Shown: positions 37,202-50,250 of the stretch, piece after piece
Position numbering within the stretch: position 1 is the stretch's first letter
Layout of the letters: each line of letters begins with the position of its first letter
NCBI GenBank assembly: GCA_963281255.1
Contig: OY725504.1
Coordinates: 3,410,001-3,474,000, forward strand
DNA: 64,000 nucleotides
Direction: 5' to 3'
Source of the DNA: Aphrocallistes beatrix
Lineage: Eukaryota; Porifera; Hexactinellida; Sceptrulophora; Aphrocallistidae
The notes under the pieces: generated by a model
Told to the model about the DNA's origin: nothing
Seen by the model: only the letters and a program-made list of their open reading frames with translations
The model's database searches: none
Made by a program: the position numbers and the translations under genes

Positions 37202-39214
37202 TCACAGGAGTTGGATGAGAGGCTCGTCTTGCAGAGTAGGTTTGTTCAGTGTCAGAGCGTGCTCGATTGCTTTTGACAGAATTTCTGAATCGTTTTTATT
37301 TATAAATCCATTCTCTATCAGATCGGTTACCAGCGTGTCTTGTGTATCCTCCGTGGTTATTTCTGTTGATAGCTCACGGCGCATCGTGTCAAACTTAACT
37401 CGGATCAAGATGGATTTGACATCTGATGAGGTGATGAAAAGTTCACACGTTACCTCGATCGCCCGTCTTGTCTCTTCTTCCAAATCAGACATTTCAGTTG
37501 AGGCAGTGCTTGTAGCTTGTTTGGTTAGGCTCCCCTTGATCGTGTCTTGGTCTGAAGAGGAATTCACAATTTTCTTATTCGTTTGTCCTTTCATTCTAGA
37601 GAGAGTATTTTCCAGATAGATCAAAGGGTAATGACCCTCTCTGATATCTTCCAAATACTTGTGTATGTCCATCTGTACATTAGAATTAAGCATGATATCG
37701 CTGAAGTTGAAACTACGTTTCACTTGCTTATCTACCCCGCACACCACTCCGTAGATATGATTTGACTGCTTCGTTAGTTGGTTTATCTGGTTGACTTGTT
37801 TGAGGGAGCATTCCTTGTCACCACGTAGGTACTCGATGTATTTGTGCGCTGCGAAAAGTTTGAGAGGGTGCACCTCGAAAAGTACCGGGTCTAAGAGGGC
37901 CTCTCTCGCGCTCGGTCGCTTGTCTGGGTCTCTAGCACAGCAGCGCTGTATGAACTCTCTCTGCTGTTCATTTTCCATCGTATCAGTTAGCTCCAGGATC
38001 TGCTGTTCAGTGATGATTTGAGCATATTGTTCTGGCACTAGGCCTTGCTTTATCATTTCCAAAGCGCAGATTCCAAACGCGTAAATATCGCCGAGAATGT
38101 GCGGAGATTTCGGTTCAGAGCTGATGTATTCCGGTGCTACGTAATGCATGCTAGAGCAGTCGGGTTTGAATGTCTTCACGTTAAGCCTTATGGTATCCGG
38201 GTCTACACAGCCGATTTTCAACAACCCATTATGCTGGATGTAGATATTATCGCATGTGAGGTTATTGTGGACAATAGGCGGTTCGCATTGATGGAAATAT
38301 GACAGAGCCCATAAGATCTGTCTGCACCAATGTTTCCATGTTTTCGTGTAGTTTGTTTTTGTATTTTTCTTCGACTTTTCAAGGAATGGTCTCAATGACC
38401 CTGAAGTCATGTATTCTGTTATGAAAACTAGACTTTTTTTATCTTTCGCGTGCCATGTATCGTGTAGCTTCACAACATTAACATGTTGAAGTTTCTTGAG
38501 GTTAAGGAACATGGATACTAATTTCTCTTTCTCTTGCTTTTCGAACTTTCCCTGTGAAATGTGTATCTCATTCCACACCACTTCAACACCTTCTAAGGTG
38601 TCCATACCCAGATGAGTGGAGTCTATTCCTGGCACACCGCTCTGATTAACAGTTTGTGCATGCTTCTGCCATCTACGTGGATAAGAAATTTGCAACATTA
38701 TATTCTTATCAGGCTTACTTTTTACAAGTCTTTTTCTAAGATATTTTTCTTAGTATTTATAAGCATATTATATGTGATTATATTGCTAATCTATAAATAA
38801 ACTGATTCGCCCTTGTAAAAATGCACTGAGACACTTTTAGGGGCATACTTGAGTCTATTTAAATGCAGAATATGTCCTTAAGCTAATTTTATTAAAGGTT
38901 AGTAATGGTTTAAATGTTGGATTCGGAGAATGAGTGTCACAAGTCTCACAAAAATAGATTCACAAAGCTCTGGAATGCAATTTGGAGGATTAGTTGCAAG
39001 TCTTAGAAATTAGTCAATACAGTGCCCACGTATTAGCAAATAATTGAACAATGAAATGTTGCTTTACCTACCTTTTATCTGCACTAATTTCTAACACCAC
39101 ATTGTCTTCTTCATCGTCAGTTTCGTCTAGAGTGCTGTTGACCCCGTCATGTTCTTCATCCAAACTGCTGGAGGTGCTAGAAACTCGATTGCTGACCACT
39201 TGTTCATCCGACAT
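37202..39214 (-). CDS. NRBP1: Nuclear receptor-binding protein 1, pseudokinase
   Basis: An adaptor pseudokinase involved in trafficking and in Cullin/Elongin ligase complexes. Exon 1 (39214-39072) encodes an acidic Ser-rich leader; exon 2 (38672-37202) encodes the rest, for 537 residues (human 535). Seen: GVEVVWNEIHISQGKF in the N-lobe, FITEYMTSGSLRPFLEK, and the degenerate catalytic loop VHNNLTCDNIYIQHNGLLKI (HNN where active kinases have HRD). The metal-binding motif is GCVD instead of DFG. The C-terminal helical region (DLEEETRRAIEVTCELF) matches the NRBP tail. Loss of catalytic residues is a family trait, not damage. The protein is nearly full-length compared with vertebrates. Confidence 0.95.
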
Positions 39215-39447
39215 ATCTAACTAACACCAATACAAATATAAACCGAATAAACTGTGTCCAAATACGGTAGCACTTGCAAATATTTATATTTTAGAAAGAG
39301 AGAGCTATTCTTAACAGATGAGGGATAAACTAATGAACATTACGATGGTTTGCACAATCTATTAGAGGAATGGGTTATTAAAGTTAGGGAGAGTTAGGAT
39401 AATAAGGATGCGAGTAAGGGACCGAGTTGCAAATAAGGTTCGAAGGT

Positions 39448-42172
39448 TTACAAGGGATTGAGTATGTTTTTATTGAACTTCTTCTCGACTTTGGGCAGAT
39501 TTTCGATGAGATCATCTGGAGAATGCGAAGGTAGCAAAAATTCGTTCGCAGAATTAGACATGGGTAGATTCAGTGCTTCGAGTTTGTGAGGTTTTCGGCT
39601 GTAGATGACGTCACCCATTGGTACATCGATTCCGTGGATTTTCGCAGCTGAGAATGACTTGATCCGCGAAGCGTTATTAACTACTCCGTGAACTATCTTA
39701 GGAGAGGCTGGGGTTTTGATGTCACTGAGTGACTTGGTTTCTTTGAAGTTCTCAATGTAGCTAGTAACTTCCTGGAGAATTTGGTTGGCTCTCTTTGGTT
39801 TGAAGTTTTCAAAGGGAGATTCGCTCCTGTTGAGTTGGTCCAAAAGGTGCTGGTCAGAAGGAGCATCAAATGCAGTGGGGATGACGTCATTGTACTCCTC
39901 CATGACTCCATTTGTGCGCGGTAATGTTAACTTATCTAGCTTCAATCCTGGAAGATCCCAATCATCTACAGTGTAATTATACTTAAATAAGGCCAGGCTG
40001 ATAGAAATCTGGGAACCGTATACTCACCAATATTTTCGTTGAATTTAGCTTCAGCTAGCACCCAATCGACATTAAAATAGTTGCAATCTCTCCTCATAAC
40101 AGATGCCATTCTGTCCATCACCAATCTCTGTAGCCTGATGTGCTTGTCCATGTCTCGAAATGATTCGAGTAGATCTGAACGCTGTTGTTCGAATTCCCCT
40201 TGGAGATCTTGAATCTCCTCATGAGCGGTTTCGAGCTTTCCTTTGAACTTTGAGACACGTTTTCGCTGGTGAGAAACCTCATCAGACATTGACTGGAACA
40301 CCCCTATGATGCAAATAGATCTTTCAATGCATTTGGATGTCATCATTTGAGAACTGTATTACCTTCTATGATATCATCATCATCCCACTCTGATTGCCCC
40401 AAGTCTATACTAAACTTGTCACTACGTCTCTTCGCCCTCTTCTTCCGCTCTTTCAGTTTTTCCTTGAGAGGAGCATCCTTTTCGTTCCCTCCTCCTATCA
40501 ACTGCTGCTGCAACGCAGACAGCTGTTCCATTAGATGGCTGGCATCCACTACCTTACCGTCACTGGGACTGACTATTTTTTCTTCTCTAGCACCATTTGA
40601 CTCTGAAGAAACATTTTAAAATCTACATTTCATAATGTCTAAGTATCATTACGTTACCTTGCGGTCCTTTTTCTGTTAATTCATTCAAGTCCACCTCATA
40701 GCGATCCTGTAGCTCCTCCAACTCATGCTGGAGTCTCTCAGTGCTCTGATGTTCGGCGTCATATTTCGCGTTTAACATCCTTATATCGTCATCATATTCC
40801 TTCTTCAGCCTAGCTTTCTCCACTTCTATTCGCTCTTCATAGCTAACGCCATTCATCACAGTCACCTCCCCCATAACCCCGCCTCCTCCCTCTAATATCT
40901 GCTTCAGCTTCAAGATCTCCTCTTGGTATTGCCGTATCAATGCGTCTTTTGGGTCCTCATTCACTTTAGGCTGGTTCTTAATGTTCTTAGCGCGGTTTGC
41001 ATACCTGAGAGTGGATAGAGTTTCGTCGTAGTTGTCTTCAGCCGGACTGATGCAGGCTACCATTAGGGTCTTCGTATTCCCACCTGTGTGTGCCATATAA
41101 TTACGTGCACCATGGATTACATACTCTCTATAACTGACTTTAACTCACCCAAACTACTCTGCAGCAGTCTCGTGAGTTTACTGTCTCGATAAGGAATATG
41201 CTTCGACTTTCCATCCACCAAGGCAGAAATCACGTTTCCCAGAGCGGAGAGGGAGAGGTTGATCTTTGTTGCTTCGCGAAATCTCTCACCTGTCGAACCT
41301 GTCTTCGATTGTCTCTCCGAACCGGCGAGATCGACAAGGTTCAGTTTCCCAGAGCGCACCCCCGTCTCATCAGCTACCTCGACATCCACTGCAAAAATGG
41401 AATGCGAGCGACTAGAGTCCACATTCATTAAGGTAGCACCAACGCTGCGGTTTTTGCCACCTTGGTCCATAAGTCCCTCCAAGTCCTATGCATTGATTCA
41501 TAACATCGCCAATGAGGAAGGAACTTATATTCTTGATTTTAACTCTACCTGAATCTTAGCTACTCTGTGTGCAGACAGGCCGTGCACATAGACTCCTTTA
41601 TCTGGATGCTCTTTGAGCTCCAATTTAGCCTTCGCGTCTCTGCCTAATAAATCTCGAACTTCTTCGTTGTATATTTCAAGGTAGGTCGCGTTCACTAGGT
41701 AGTGACTGCCCTCTGCTACTGCTATCTCGTCAAATATGTGTTGAAAAGCGCGAGGAATAATCCCTTTAGAAACAATAGAATAAGCCTACTCTAAAAGTAT
41801 GTTTGATAACTTCCGCGAACCTTTCTGTGTTTCAGGCTCGCTTGGCCCAGTCATTGTGTAGGATTTCCCACACCCAGTCTGTCCGTACGCGAACACAGTC
41901 CCGTTGTACCCCTCCATGATGCTAGCCACGAGAGGCAGTCCCATGTCTTCGTAGATTTGTTCCGTCTGCGCTTCCACTCCGTAGGAGGAGTCAAACTTGA
42001 AAGATTTGGGCTCACTGCCGGACCCCCCAGGACTGCGCGCCTTTTCAGGTTTAACTATCTGCACTTGCCCACTGTCCGGAGGGATGTCTACTACCACGGA
42101 GGACTTCAGCCCTTTCTCTCGGTCGTTTAGGGGGCGGCACCTGACTATTACTTTCACACACTCGCCTGACAT
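39448..42172 (-). CDS. KIF17: Kinesin-2 homodimeric motor KIF17/OSM-3
   Basis: An anterograde motor of cilia and dendrites. Seven exons (42172-41821, 41763-41549, 41485-41149, 41083-40658, 40602-40363, 40303-40028, 39965-39448) give 787 residues with consistent phases. The motor domain has P-loop [17 protein letters not shown]-type switch I (SSRSHSIF), switch [17 protein letters not shown], and the neck [20 protein letters not shown]. Coiled coils follow. The tail block [12 protein letters not shown] then [14 protein letters not shown] matches the KIF17/OSM-3 tail rather than KIF3A/B. The C-terminal ~170 residues are disordered. Its start codon is 180 bp from that of PSENEN on the other strand, probably a shared promoter. 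Confidence 0.93.
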
Positions 42173-42352
42173 ATAATCCTACGTACGTATAATGAGTGTA
42201 TTTATTAGCTTAGATGGATAGGGATGCTAGGTTTTAGTTGCTTCGTTTAACTGTATTACGTGGTATTGGCTGCAAAATCTAATTCAACCATGAATAGACA
42301 GACCACCGTATAAATGCATTGATTAGTAGAGTATCGATTTTGTATTAGATTC

Positions 42353-42658
42353 ATGGACATTTCTAAAGTGAAGCCAGAAGAGCAGGCGAAAATCGCGAAA
42401 AAGTACTTCATCACGGGGTGCTTCTTTATGCCGCTAATGTGGCTAGTGGGCGTGGTATGGTTTTTTAAACCTGCTTTTATAACGAAAGAGCCACCTTCTG
42501 ATCCTACGTTAAAAAGATGGGTGCTAGCGTGCGGACTGGGACTCATCATCTCCACCATACTGTTTGTATGCTGGAATGCAATCTTCCAGGCATTGAGAGA
42601 ATCATTCGGAGTGACGGGGGAAAGCCTAACTGCTGTCTTTCCAAAGGGAAAATTCTAA
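42353..42658 (+). CDS. PSENEN: Gamma-secretase subunit PEN-2
   Basis: The smallest subunit of gamma-secretase, needed for presenilin endoproteolysis; an integral membrane protein. The single-exon frame encodes 101 residues, equal to the human length. Seen: KKYFITGCFFMPLMWLVGVV, then WFFKPAF, and a second hydrophobic segment GLGLIISTILFVCWNAIFQ, preserving the family WLV..WFF pattern and the W..IFQ end. The conserved C-terminal DYLSF is here ESLTA, a divergent version of a motif important for complex stability in vertebrates. It is the only plus-strand gene between NRBP1 and XPO6 and converges with XPO6; the stop codons are about 200 bp apart. Confidence 0.93.
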   Translation: MDISKVKPEEQAKIAKKYFITGCFFMPLMWLVGVVWFFKPAFITKEPPSDPTLKRWVLACGLGLIISTILFVCWNAIFQALRESFGVTGESLTAVFPKGKF

Positions 42659-42860
42659 ATATATATCTTGTTTAATTAACTGTGTTGTTGTTACTTGCAT
42701 TTACATCATAATTGCAAACATTACGAGCTACAAATTTCCTAGTAATACATGTATGAATATATAAACAGTCTGCAGTAATAATTAAAAAGAGAAATACGTA
42801 CTATATATACTCACAGCCTAATTCTATGCCAAAATATATAATAAATAAAACGGAACATTT

Positions 42861-45800
42861 CTAGCTCAGAATGACAGAGCTTGCTGGAGTGGTGGAATTG
42901 ATGATTAGGTAGAGTCGGAGGTCACAACACAACTGCCGTAGGTTCTGCGTGAATGTAGGCAAGTCCTGATCAGTTTTAAAATTTGTGAGAAGATCAGTTT
43001 TCTGTTCATTTGTCAAATTTTCGCAATTCTCAAGGAAATGTGGTAGAAAAGAGTTGAAAAATGTTTCAAACTCAGCGGAAGCCATATTGTACATAAGGTT
43101 GGTAATCTCATCTTGTAACAATTCGTGCGATTTATGGACCAAAACATGTAAAAATACGTTACAAAACGCGTCTCGCATATCATGGAGGAATATATACTTA
43201 TGAAATAACTTGTTTTTGTTGTGAACTTCGGTCAATGCGAGGAGATTTTCTCTAAACAAAGTCACATCTGATTCTGTGAAAAACTCGCAAATTATATTCA
43301 TTAGAGCTAAGAACTGTTCTTTGTTCTGAATTATCTCAGTTTCCGGGTCGCTTACCTGGAGAATGTTGCAAGGAAAAAAAGATCTCCAATTGTGCAGTAG
43401 GATAGAACTAAACAGTGAGAATAGACACATTTTAATGTTTGTAGTGCCTTGTTTCGTGACAGGTGGATACACCTGTTCCAGCACGAACGTGATGATGTGA
43501 GGGAGGAAGGTTGTAGTTGTCCTATTCTGTGATTTGGCTAGGGAGATGAGAATGTTGATGAAATTCTCTATCACCAAAGATCCAATACTATTCTCCTCTT
43601 TAATGCTGTTCTCAATGTGTTCTTTAGTGAGAAGTGTCATCAGAAATTGAGTTATCTTTTCACACTTCTGCGGTTCCATTTGTCCAGTGAGACTTTCGAA
43701 TGCGCCGAGGAAGAAGTTGAGGATAACCTGCAGCACGTCTGGATGCTGCATGTAGATCGGAAAGAAATGCATCCCCGCGTCAATGCACGGACTAATGGAG
43801 TCGTAGAGGATAGTACGGATTCTGTTGTTCTGCTCTCGGATCTCTAAGCACCACTCTGTGAGGACGCTTAGTGTTTGCAATACGGCTGGTTTCGCGTGTA
43901 TCTTTGAGAATTAATAAATACATAAGTGTAAATACGTAAAGGAATTGAATTCTTATAATATGTTACCTGAATTTCCTTGTTGTTAACAAGATCCTGACTC
44001 GCACATAGATTTTTGAGATCCATTGTGAATGTATTCGTAAACTTCTTAAACTCTTCGCTCCTTTGCTCCCAATGCTGATCCTTTTCTGAACAATCGGGCC
44101 ACGGCATCAAATAGCCACACACTATCATCCGATAGAACATTTTATTAGACCTCGCGTCTAATTGAATGCAATTCTGACAGCCAACAAGCAATAAATGTTG
44201 ATAAGATTTCATCGAGAGGAGGAATGGTAACCTGACTGTGTGAACGAGTGAGAGGAGAAGATCAGTTGAGCACTGCTTAATGAGAGTAGGGTAGTCTTGT
44301 AGGAGAAGCGAGGAACAGATATTAACGATATCTTCAATCGTCTCTAGCAGAGGAGATATGTCATAGTTACTCTGTTTCAGTTGCAAGTAGTATTGAGCGA
44401 ACCAAGTGGTGTAGGCCTTGAGTGTGGAGAGCGCGCCTGCTTCTATCTGAATGAACTGAGGCTGGAATATGTCGGAGGCTTCCATTTCCAATTCGTGGAC
44501 TCTCTCAGTGAGACAGAACTTCAGCATTCCGATCAGCTGTTGGATTAAGAAGTTGGTGTCTTGAAAGTGCGCCTCGAATAGAGAATCACAAAAGTGCTCT
44601 GCAAGCCTCCCTACGCATAACAAGAAATTGATTTACACAACAAAATGCATTCCTAGAATCTAATCCGAACTTACCAAGTATTTGTAAAATAGATCTGATA
44701 TCTCGTACGAGCATGTTCAAATCTTGCCATTGTTCTTGTTCTGTGAAAATAAGGATTCTGGAACCTTCTCCATCCTGAATAAAGGTACCAAGTTTCGCGA
44801 ATTCGCTACAATAACTAGTGAAGAGAGGGAAAATCATTTGGAAGCTCGCCTCAGGGATAAGTTCTGTGATTTTCGCGATAATTTCAATACTTTGTAAAAT
44901 GAAGGTCTGCCATTCTGTGACGTCACTTTCATCCACACAATCATCATCCAGATCTTGTAGCTCGATGTGATTGGAAGAAAATTGCATTTTCGTCAAAATT
45001 CCTTGGAACAAAGATTTGAAAAGATCTCCGTACCTATAATAAGCTATTAAAAAGTGTCAATTTCCGGCTCTGTAAAAGAATTAATCTTACTTAGTGATGA
45101 GGTTCGAATCCTTGTCTGTATTCTTCTCGACTTGTGAAGTTTCGATGAGTGAGACAAAATCGAAGAAAACATGCCATATTTCGAATGTCTGGTAGTACGA
45201 GTCCATCTGTGGTTGCTTGAGTGTGTAGGTGTAGAGGAGGTTGAGGAATTCGGATACGGGAAAGAGGGGATTATTCAAAATACGCTTCAGATGATTGTTC
45301 ACAAACAATCGCAGGTATTCAGAAAATCTATCAGACATTTAGCATAAGGAACTAACAGGAAAATATCGTTACACAAACCTATTTTTAATATAAACCGAGA
45401 TATGCACACCTTTCCAAGTACTTATCATCCAGTTTAGAAAACCCTTCTGTCATACTGAGCAGCTTCTCAAGAAGTTTAAACGTGAGTGCGAAGAGATGAG
45501 CTAAAAACTCTTCATAATTCTGTGGAATTCCGCCTAATGCTACCAGCTCATACAAAGTGTGAATAGCCGCGAGTCCCTGCTGCTCGTGTTGATTCGAAAC
45601 TTCCCTTGAACCCTCTACCCCTAGAGATGCGAAAAGGAACAAATTATCCAGCAACTCTCCTTGTATAGGAGCTTGGTTTAGCGGGATCCATGTGAAGAAG
45701 TGTGACAGGCAGTTCAGACAAGTCATGATCTGTTTGTGAGTTAATTCGGAGCTTTGCTGGGAATTGAAGTTGTTCGCAGAGGGACTGCTCGCTGTTTTGG

Positions 45801-46515
45801 CGTTGGTTTGCTTAGCATAGGATTGTAGTAGTGCTGAGACGAGTCGGATTGATTTCGTGGCTTGTTGCAACATTTGAGATTTTAAAATACCTCTTCGCTG
45901 TGTATTGATGACATCAGACCTAGAAAAGAAAATATTAAATATTTGTAGTTACTGGACTATGGATATTACTCTACCTCGGGTTGGCGAGTTCCTCTGAAGC
46001 TATCAACAAAAATGTAAGTCCGAGGTGAGAATATTCCTGCGACTGAATTAGCTCATAAATATATTCAAAAAATTCCGGGTAGTCTTGAGGCCAGTCCGTA
46101 CGTGCTATTAACACGAAAAATTTAATCCATTTGCTGGTGATAAAAGCCGGTAAGTGCTTGTGTCTGGTTTTAAGTGACTGCATCATATTTTCTCTCAATT
46201 CTTTCCTCTCAGCTGTTGATATCCCTAAACAACACTGGAATTCAAATAATAAAGAGCTATGGTGGAGTTTGTGAATCAAAACTGACCTGGCCATATCGAG
46301 TTCGCCAGTCGCTCGTACACGTTGAGAGAGAACATCATGACGTGAGTGTTGTGTGTCTGTGAAAGGAAGTAGGAGCACAGCTGCCATGCGTTTATCTGTA
46401 GACTAAACGCGGTTAGCATCTGCTCGATCTCGTATTTCCTCTCGTTTGAGCTTCCACTGGAGAAAAATTCATCGAGGAGCGCTTCTAGCTGTGTAAGGTA
46501 TTCCAACTCTGCCAT
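42861..46515 (-). CDS. XPO6: Exportin-6, nuclear export receptor for actin-profilin
   Basis: An importin-beta-family receptor that exports profilin-actin from the nucleus. Seven exons (46515-46287, 46224-45975, 45919-45410, 45327-45091, 45033-44675, 44610-43967, 43901-42861) give 1,089 residues (human 1,125). Matches to XPO6 run along the whole length: NERKYEIEQMLTAFSLQINA and NVYERLANSIW at the N-terminus; then SEYLRLFVNNHLKRI, DWPQDYPEFFEYI, LVHKSHELLQDEITNLMYNM and DLPTFTQNLRQLCCDLRLYL near the end. HEAT-type helical sequence predominates. The start was chosen at MAELEYL because it aligns with the family N-terminus; the frame is open 28 codons further upstream. Confidence 0.95.
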
Positions 46516-47006
46516 GACGAAGTAATAGGACCAGTTAGTCAAGCTGCTTAATACATTAATCTGTATGAATAAGTTAATCGCGTGAGCATAATTGACCAAA
46601 AATATTCTTATTATAGTACTTGAGCTATTCAGCTATATGGAGTGTGGAATTTATTGGGCTTAGAGTCCAGAATTCTCTTGACCTGAAAACAATCAGCTGA
46701 TATGTCATCAAACTCTATCCTCTTCAAAAAGGAATCATGTGGTGTTATCGGTTAATGTTTTTAATATGTATTTTACAGAAGCGAGGAAATAGAAAAGTTG
46801 TGTATAGTTTATCTAATATATATTATTCCCCATTTGTGAATAAAATTTCAATTGAGGTTAGAGACAATACAATCAATTAGACTAGTAAAAGTGTTCCTTG
46901 CAATCGATATAAATATTTAAATGCTGGATTGGCTCAGCTTAGCACATTGATACAGGCAGTTGATTGTTACGAGGAATTAAACATTGCATAATTGAGGAAA
47001 GAGATG
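46516..47006. other. Spacer between SUPT20H and XPO6
   Basis: About 490 bp between two minus-strand genes, containing the SUPT20H 3' UTR and XPO6 promoter region. AT-rich; nothing else seen. Confidence 0.45.
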
Positions 47007-49105
47007 TCATTGTTCACTCGGTTCAACTGGATTTGTGTGGAAATTAGAATTCTGTGTGGGTGTATGGTTAAAAGGGGTGGAATCATGCAAGGATAGTTGA
47101 TTCGTCTGGTAGTAGTCCTGCGACATCTTACGCCCCGATACGAAGTTAGCAGGGACTCGATTAGCTCGTATCACGTTGTTCGGGTGTCTGTGTAGGCTGG
47201 GTGGTTGGTTCGTGACTGGCGAGGCAGAAAACCGTTTAGCTTGTGGAGGTATGTGGTTGCCAGGATCTAAATGCCGCTTATTGTTGAGTTGTCTTAACGA
47301 TGACTCCATGTTAAACTGAGACTGGTTGGGTGTGATGATGTTATGGGGGATACGGGACGGGGACTGGTAGGAAGGGGGGGTAGGGGTGGTGGGGTAGTAT
47401 TTCTGTGGGAATTTATTCGTGCTTGGTACAAACTGTGTTGGAGGTTTGTTCTGGAAAGTGTTTGAGAATTTCGGTAGCATTTGTTTCGAATCGTGGTCAC
47501 TGAGGTGTGAATTTTGACGCTGAAAATATACATCACTCGTTGCTGAGTCAGGTGTGCATTCCATAGAAGCCTGTTGGTTACCACGTAGGTGCATCTCTGA
47601 TGACGTCACGCTAGAAGGCGTATGGAAGCTGTTTCGTTGGGTGGACATTAAGTTCATGTTGACACTAGTGTCCATGAAGTGTGAATTTTCGGTAAAATTC
47701 ACAGCCGGGTATCGATTGTCTTCTAAAGGTGTGAACGGCTCCACTGGGGGAGTACCAGGAGTTGAGACAGAGAGGGTGTGAAATTGCGACATCGAATCGG
47801 GATGCATTGAGTTATTCATTGTGTAGTTCATATAGCGGGAGTTGTCCATTGGGAATGAAGACCTCCTCGATTCATTGCCCCCATGCATGAGAAGCGATTG
47901 CAGTTCTGGCCTATAGTTGTTGGGAAGCGCGAAGCTATGCGATCTTGTGAATAAACCCTTGTGTGTGGGCGTAGTGGGTGTAAAACTTTGGTAGTGCATT
48001 GCATCTCTGTCAATGTGTCTGTTGAGGGAGATTGCGGTTTCTAACGCCCGCTCTGGGCGAGAAATTGCGATATTTGATACTAAGTTTGTAGATGATTTGA
48101 GAAGAAGACATTCTTTAAGGGAGGAGGATAGTAGTGAGTGTTTCTGCGATTTTTTACATCCTTGTATAGCAGTGTTATTGAGGTAGTCGCAGAGCCTAAG
48201 AGCAGATGACGCCACCTGTTTCGAGGTCTTATCTGCCCGTGTGTTATAATTCGCGTGTTTTCTACGCATTCTTTTTAATCTTGGGTGATTATATTTGAAA
48301 CGTTGGAATTGATTAAAATTTGCGGCTAATAACACATCAGGAGAGGTGTCAAGACAGAGAGGAGGTGCGAATTTCTGAGTGATACAAGACTCAATCTGAA
48401 TCGCTCTGTGTCTAACCGTGTACGGATGCTGTGTGTGCAGGTTGGGGGATTTCAGGAGGAGGAGGTTAGTTTGCAGCGATATTATTTCTGGAGTGGGTCT
48501 CAACAGGACGTAGTACGTCTGTGAATCGGGGTAGGAGGTGTGAACATTCGCAGGTGTCCTCCTAAACAACCAGTGCATTGATCGGGTATTACACACATTA
48601 AGAATTGGAATAGATTAGAAACAACTCACATTTGGTGTCTGTAGTTAATTAACTTTATAATAACACAGCCATCGTAGACAGTGAGGTCAGATCGACTCAG
48701 GAAGTTGAAGAGGTAGGGGGGGAGGTGCCCAGTATCCAAGTAATCGAATAAAGTGCATTCTTCGTATTGGAGTGTTACTTCTCTGTCCAAAGGGACACCC
48801 CCCTTCTCCAAGGAAATTGAGTATTCGTGAAGGTACATCTTTACAACCAGACAGTCAGGGGAATGGAGCTGAACAAACTTTCTTAAAAGCTCGCTTTCTG
48901 GTCTCAATTGCTTATCTGCTAACTGATTCTTGCCTGTGTTTTCTGAGTAAATGCGTTCGATCTCGCTGCTAAAATTCAGTAAAGTTTTATTGTCTGTATG
49001 TACACGGGTACTATTGCTGGTGGGTTCTATTGTGCTTGATGACGAAACGTTTAATGTTGCGGAGTTTTGATCTGAGTCGTTCTTTTTGAGAGATGTCTTT
49101 TCCAT
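47007..49105 (-). CDS. SUPT20H: SAGA complex subunit SPT20 (SUPT20H, p38IP)
   Basis: A scaffold subunit of the SAGA histone-acetyltransferase coactivator. Exon 1 (49105-48630) and exon 2 (48561-47007) give 676 residues. The Spt20 domain crosses the junction: LHSPDCLVVKMYLHEYSIS, TLQYEECTLFDYLDTGHLPP, YDGCVIIKLINYR, then YYVLLRPT and APPLCLDTSPDV, in the same order as vertebrate SUPT20H. The C-terminal ~400 residues are low-complexity and rich in Ser, Pro, Asn, Gln, Thr and His, as in the family. It is part of a same-strand run PMM, EIF3K, SUPT20H, XPO6. Confidence 0.92.
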
Positions 49106-49309
49106 AAAGTAAAAAGTTGTTTACCCAGACTTGATTACACCAAGGACATACCGGGTTCTAGCTGCAAACACATTGTTTCATTAGCACTAAACACCTGAAA
49201 AATTGTTTTCAATTACGTAATTATGACAATACAGCAATTAGTATATCCCAATAGAGAATAGACAATAAACTACTGAACTCTAACAATACTAATACAAGCA
49301 TGTGTAACA

Positions 49310-49957
49310 TTATAATGTACTGTGCAGAGTGGTAGAAATTTTCTGAACAGAAAACGGCTTAGCTGTTGAATATTGTCTGCTAGCATTTGCAGCTAAATCA
49401 GCTGCACTCCTCACCTCAACCATACCATTGTCGACCATCTTCCATCCTTCCTTCGTGATAAACTGGTCTAGCTCTTTACCATTGGAATGTAAGAGTTCAC
49501 CCAAATGATCTCGAGAGATGCTCTTGTAGGTAAGTTTTATAACACCTTTTATGTAACTCACGATTGAGTCATGAAACCCGGTTACGCCCTTTATAATATC
49601 TTCATTTTCCTTGAGAAAACGCCAGAATTCATTGAACTGACATCTCTCTAGCAGCTGATGCATTTTGAAAATCTTTGCGATACCAGAGTCAGTGTGTTTG
49701 CTGTGAGGAATGAGAGATTTGCAAAGGACAAAATCGCTCTCTGGAAGAGCTGCTAACGCTTTTAGCAGGATGAGGCAAACTGTGAGGTCGTGATGACATT
49801 CTGGGAATAAGGAGTACATTTTCAGAAGGACAATGTTTGCTTCCTTATTGTAAGTCTTTTCCCTGGCCTGAGTTAGAACGAACTGTTGTAGAACCTCGCT
49901 ATTGCCTGGATTTGATTTCTCCTGAGGGTTAATGAGAATGTTTTTGATCTCATCCAT
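49310..49957 (-). CDS. EIF3K: Translation initiation factor eIF3 subunit K
   Basis: A PCI-type subunit of the eIF3 complex in the cytoplasm. The single 215-residue frame (human 218) aligns over its full length: KEANIVLLKMYSLFPECHHD near the N-terminus, QFNEFWRFLKENEDIIKGVT in the HAM domain, and EGWKMVDNGMVEVRS in the winged helix. Intronless. It starts 293 bp after the PMM stop and ends 204 bp before the SUPT20H start. Confidence 0.95.
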   Translation of the reverse strand: MDEIKNILINPQEKSNPGNSEVLQQFVLTQAREKTYNKEANIVLLKMYSLFPECHHDLTVCLILLKALAALPESDFVLCKSLIPHSKHTDSGIAKIFKMHQLLERCQFNEFWRFLKENEDIIKGVTGFHDSIVSYIKGVIKLTYKSISRDHLGELLHSNGKELDQFITKEGWKMVDNGMVEVRSAADLAANASRQYSTAKPFSVQKISTTLHSTL

Positions 49958-50250
49958 TTGATCGTCGCCTTTTCTAAATACTCAATTGCTTTAGAAGTAG
50001 GCCACTATACAAAGTTTAGTCTGCCCAAACTAAAAATTAGATGTATCATTGCAATTATATTCGTGCCTGCATTTTCTAATATATCATTACATTTTGTACT
50101 TGCAGAGAGGAGAGCATATTTGGCCATATTATTAATCATATCACACACTCAAACAAAAATAATTCTAATATACACAACTGATGTTTTAAAAGAATAAAAT
50201 AAATACACTCCAAGCTCTCTCATGAATCCATGGTCCGACAAGCACCGGAT

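Noticed and set aside
37202..39214. NRBP1 as a damaged kinase gene
   Set aside because: Loss of HRD and DFG residues is a normal trait of the NRBP pseudokinase family.
45100..45115. GGTTCGAATCC, resembling a tRNA T-arm
   Set aside because: It lies within an XPO6 exon and no matching acceptor stem or anticodon arm surrounds it.
47294..47781. Alternative-frame ORFs within SUPT20H exon 2
   Set aside because: The region codes the low-complexity tail of SUPT20H; biased composition leaves other frames open by chance.
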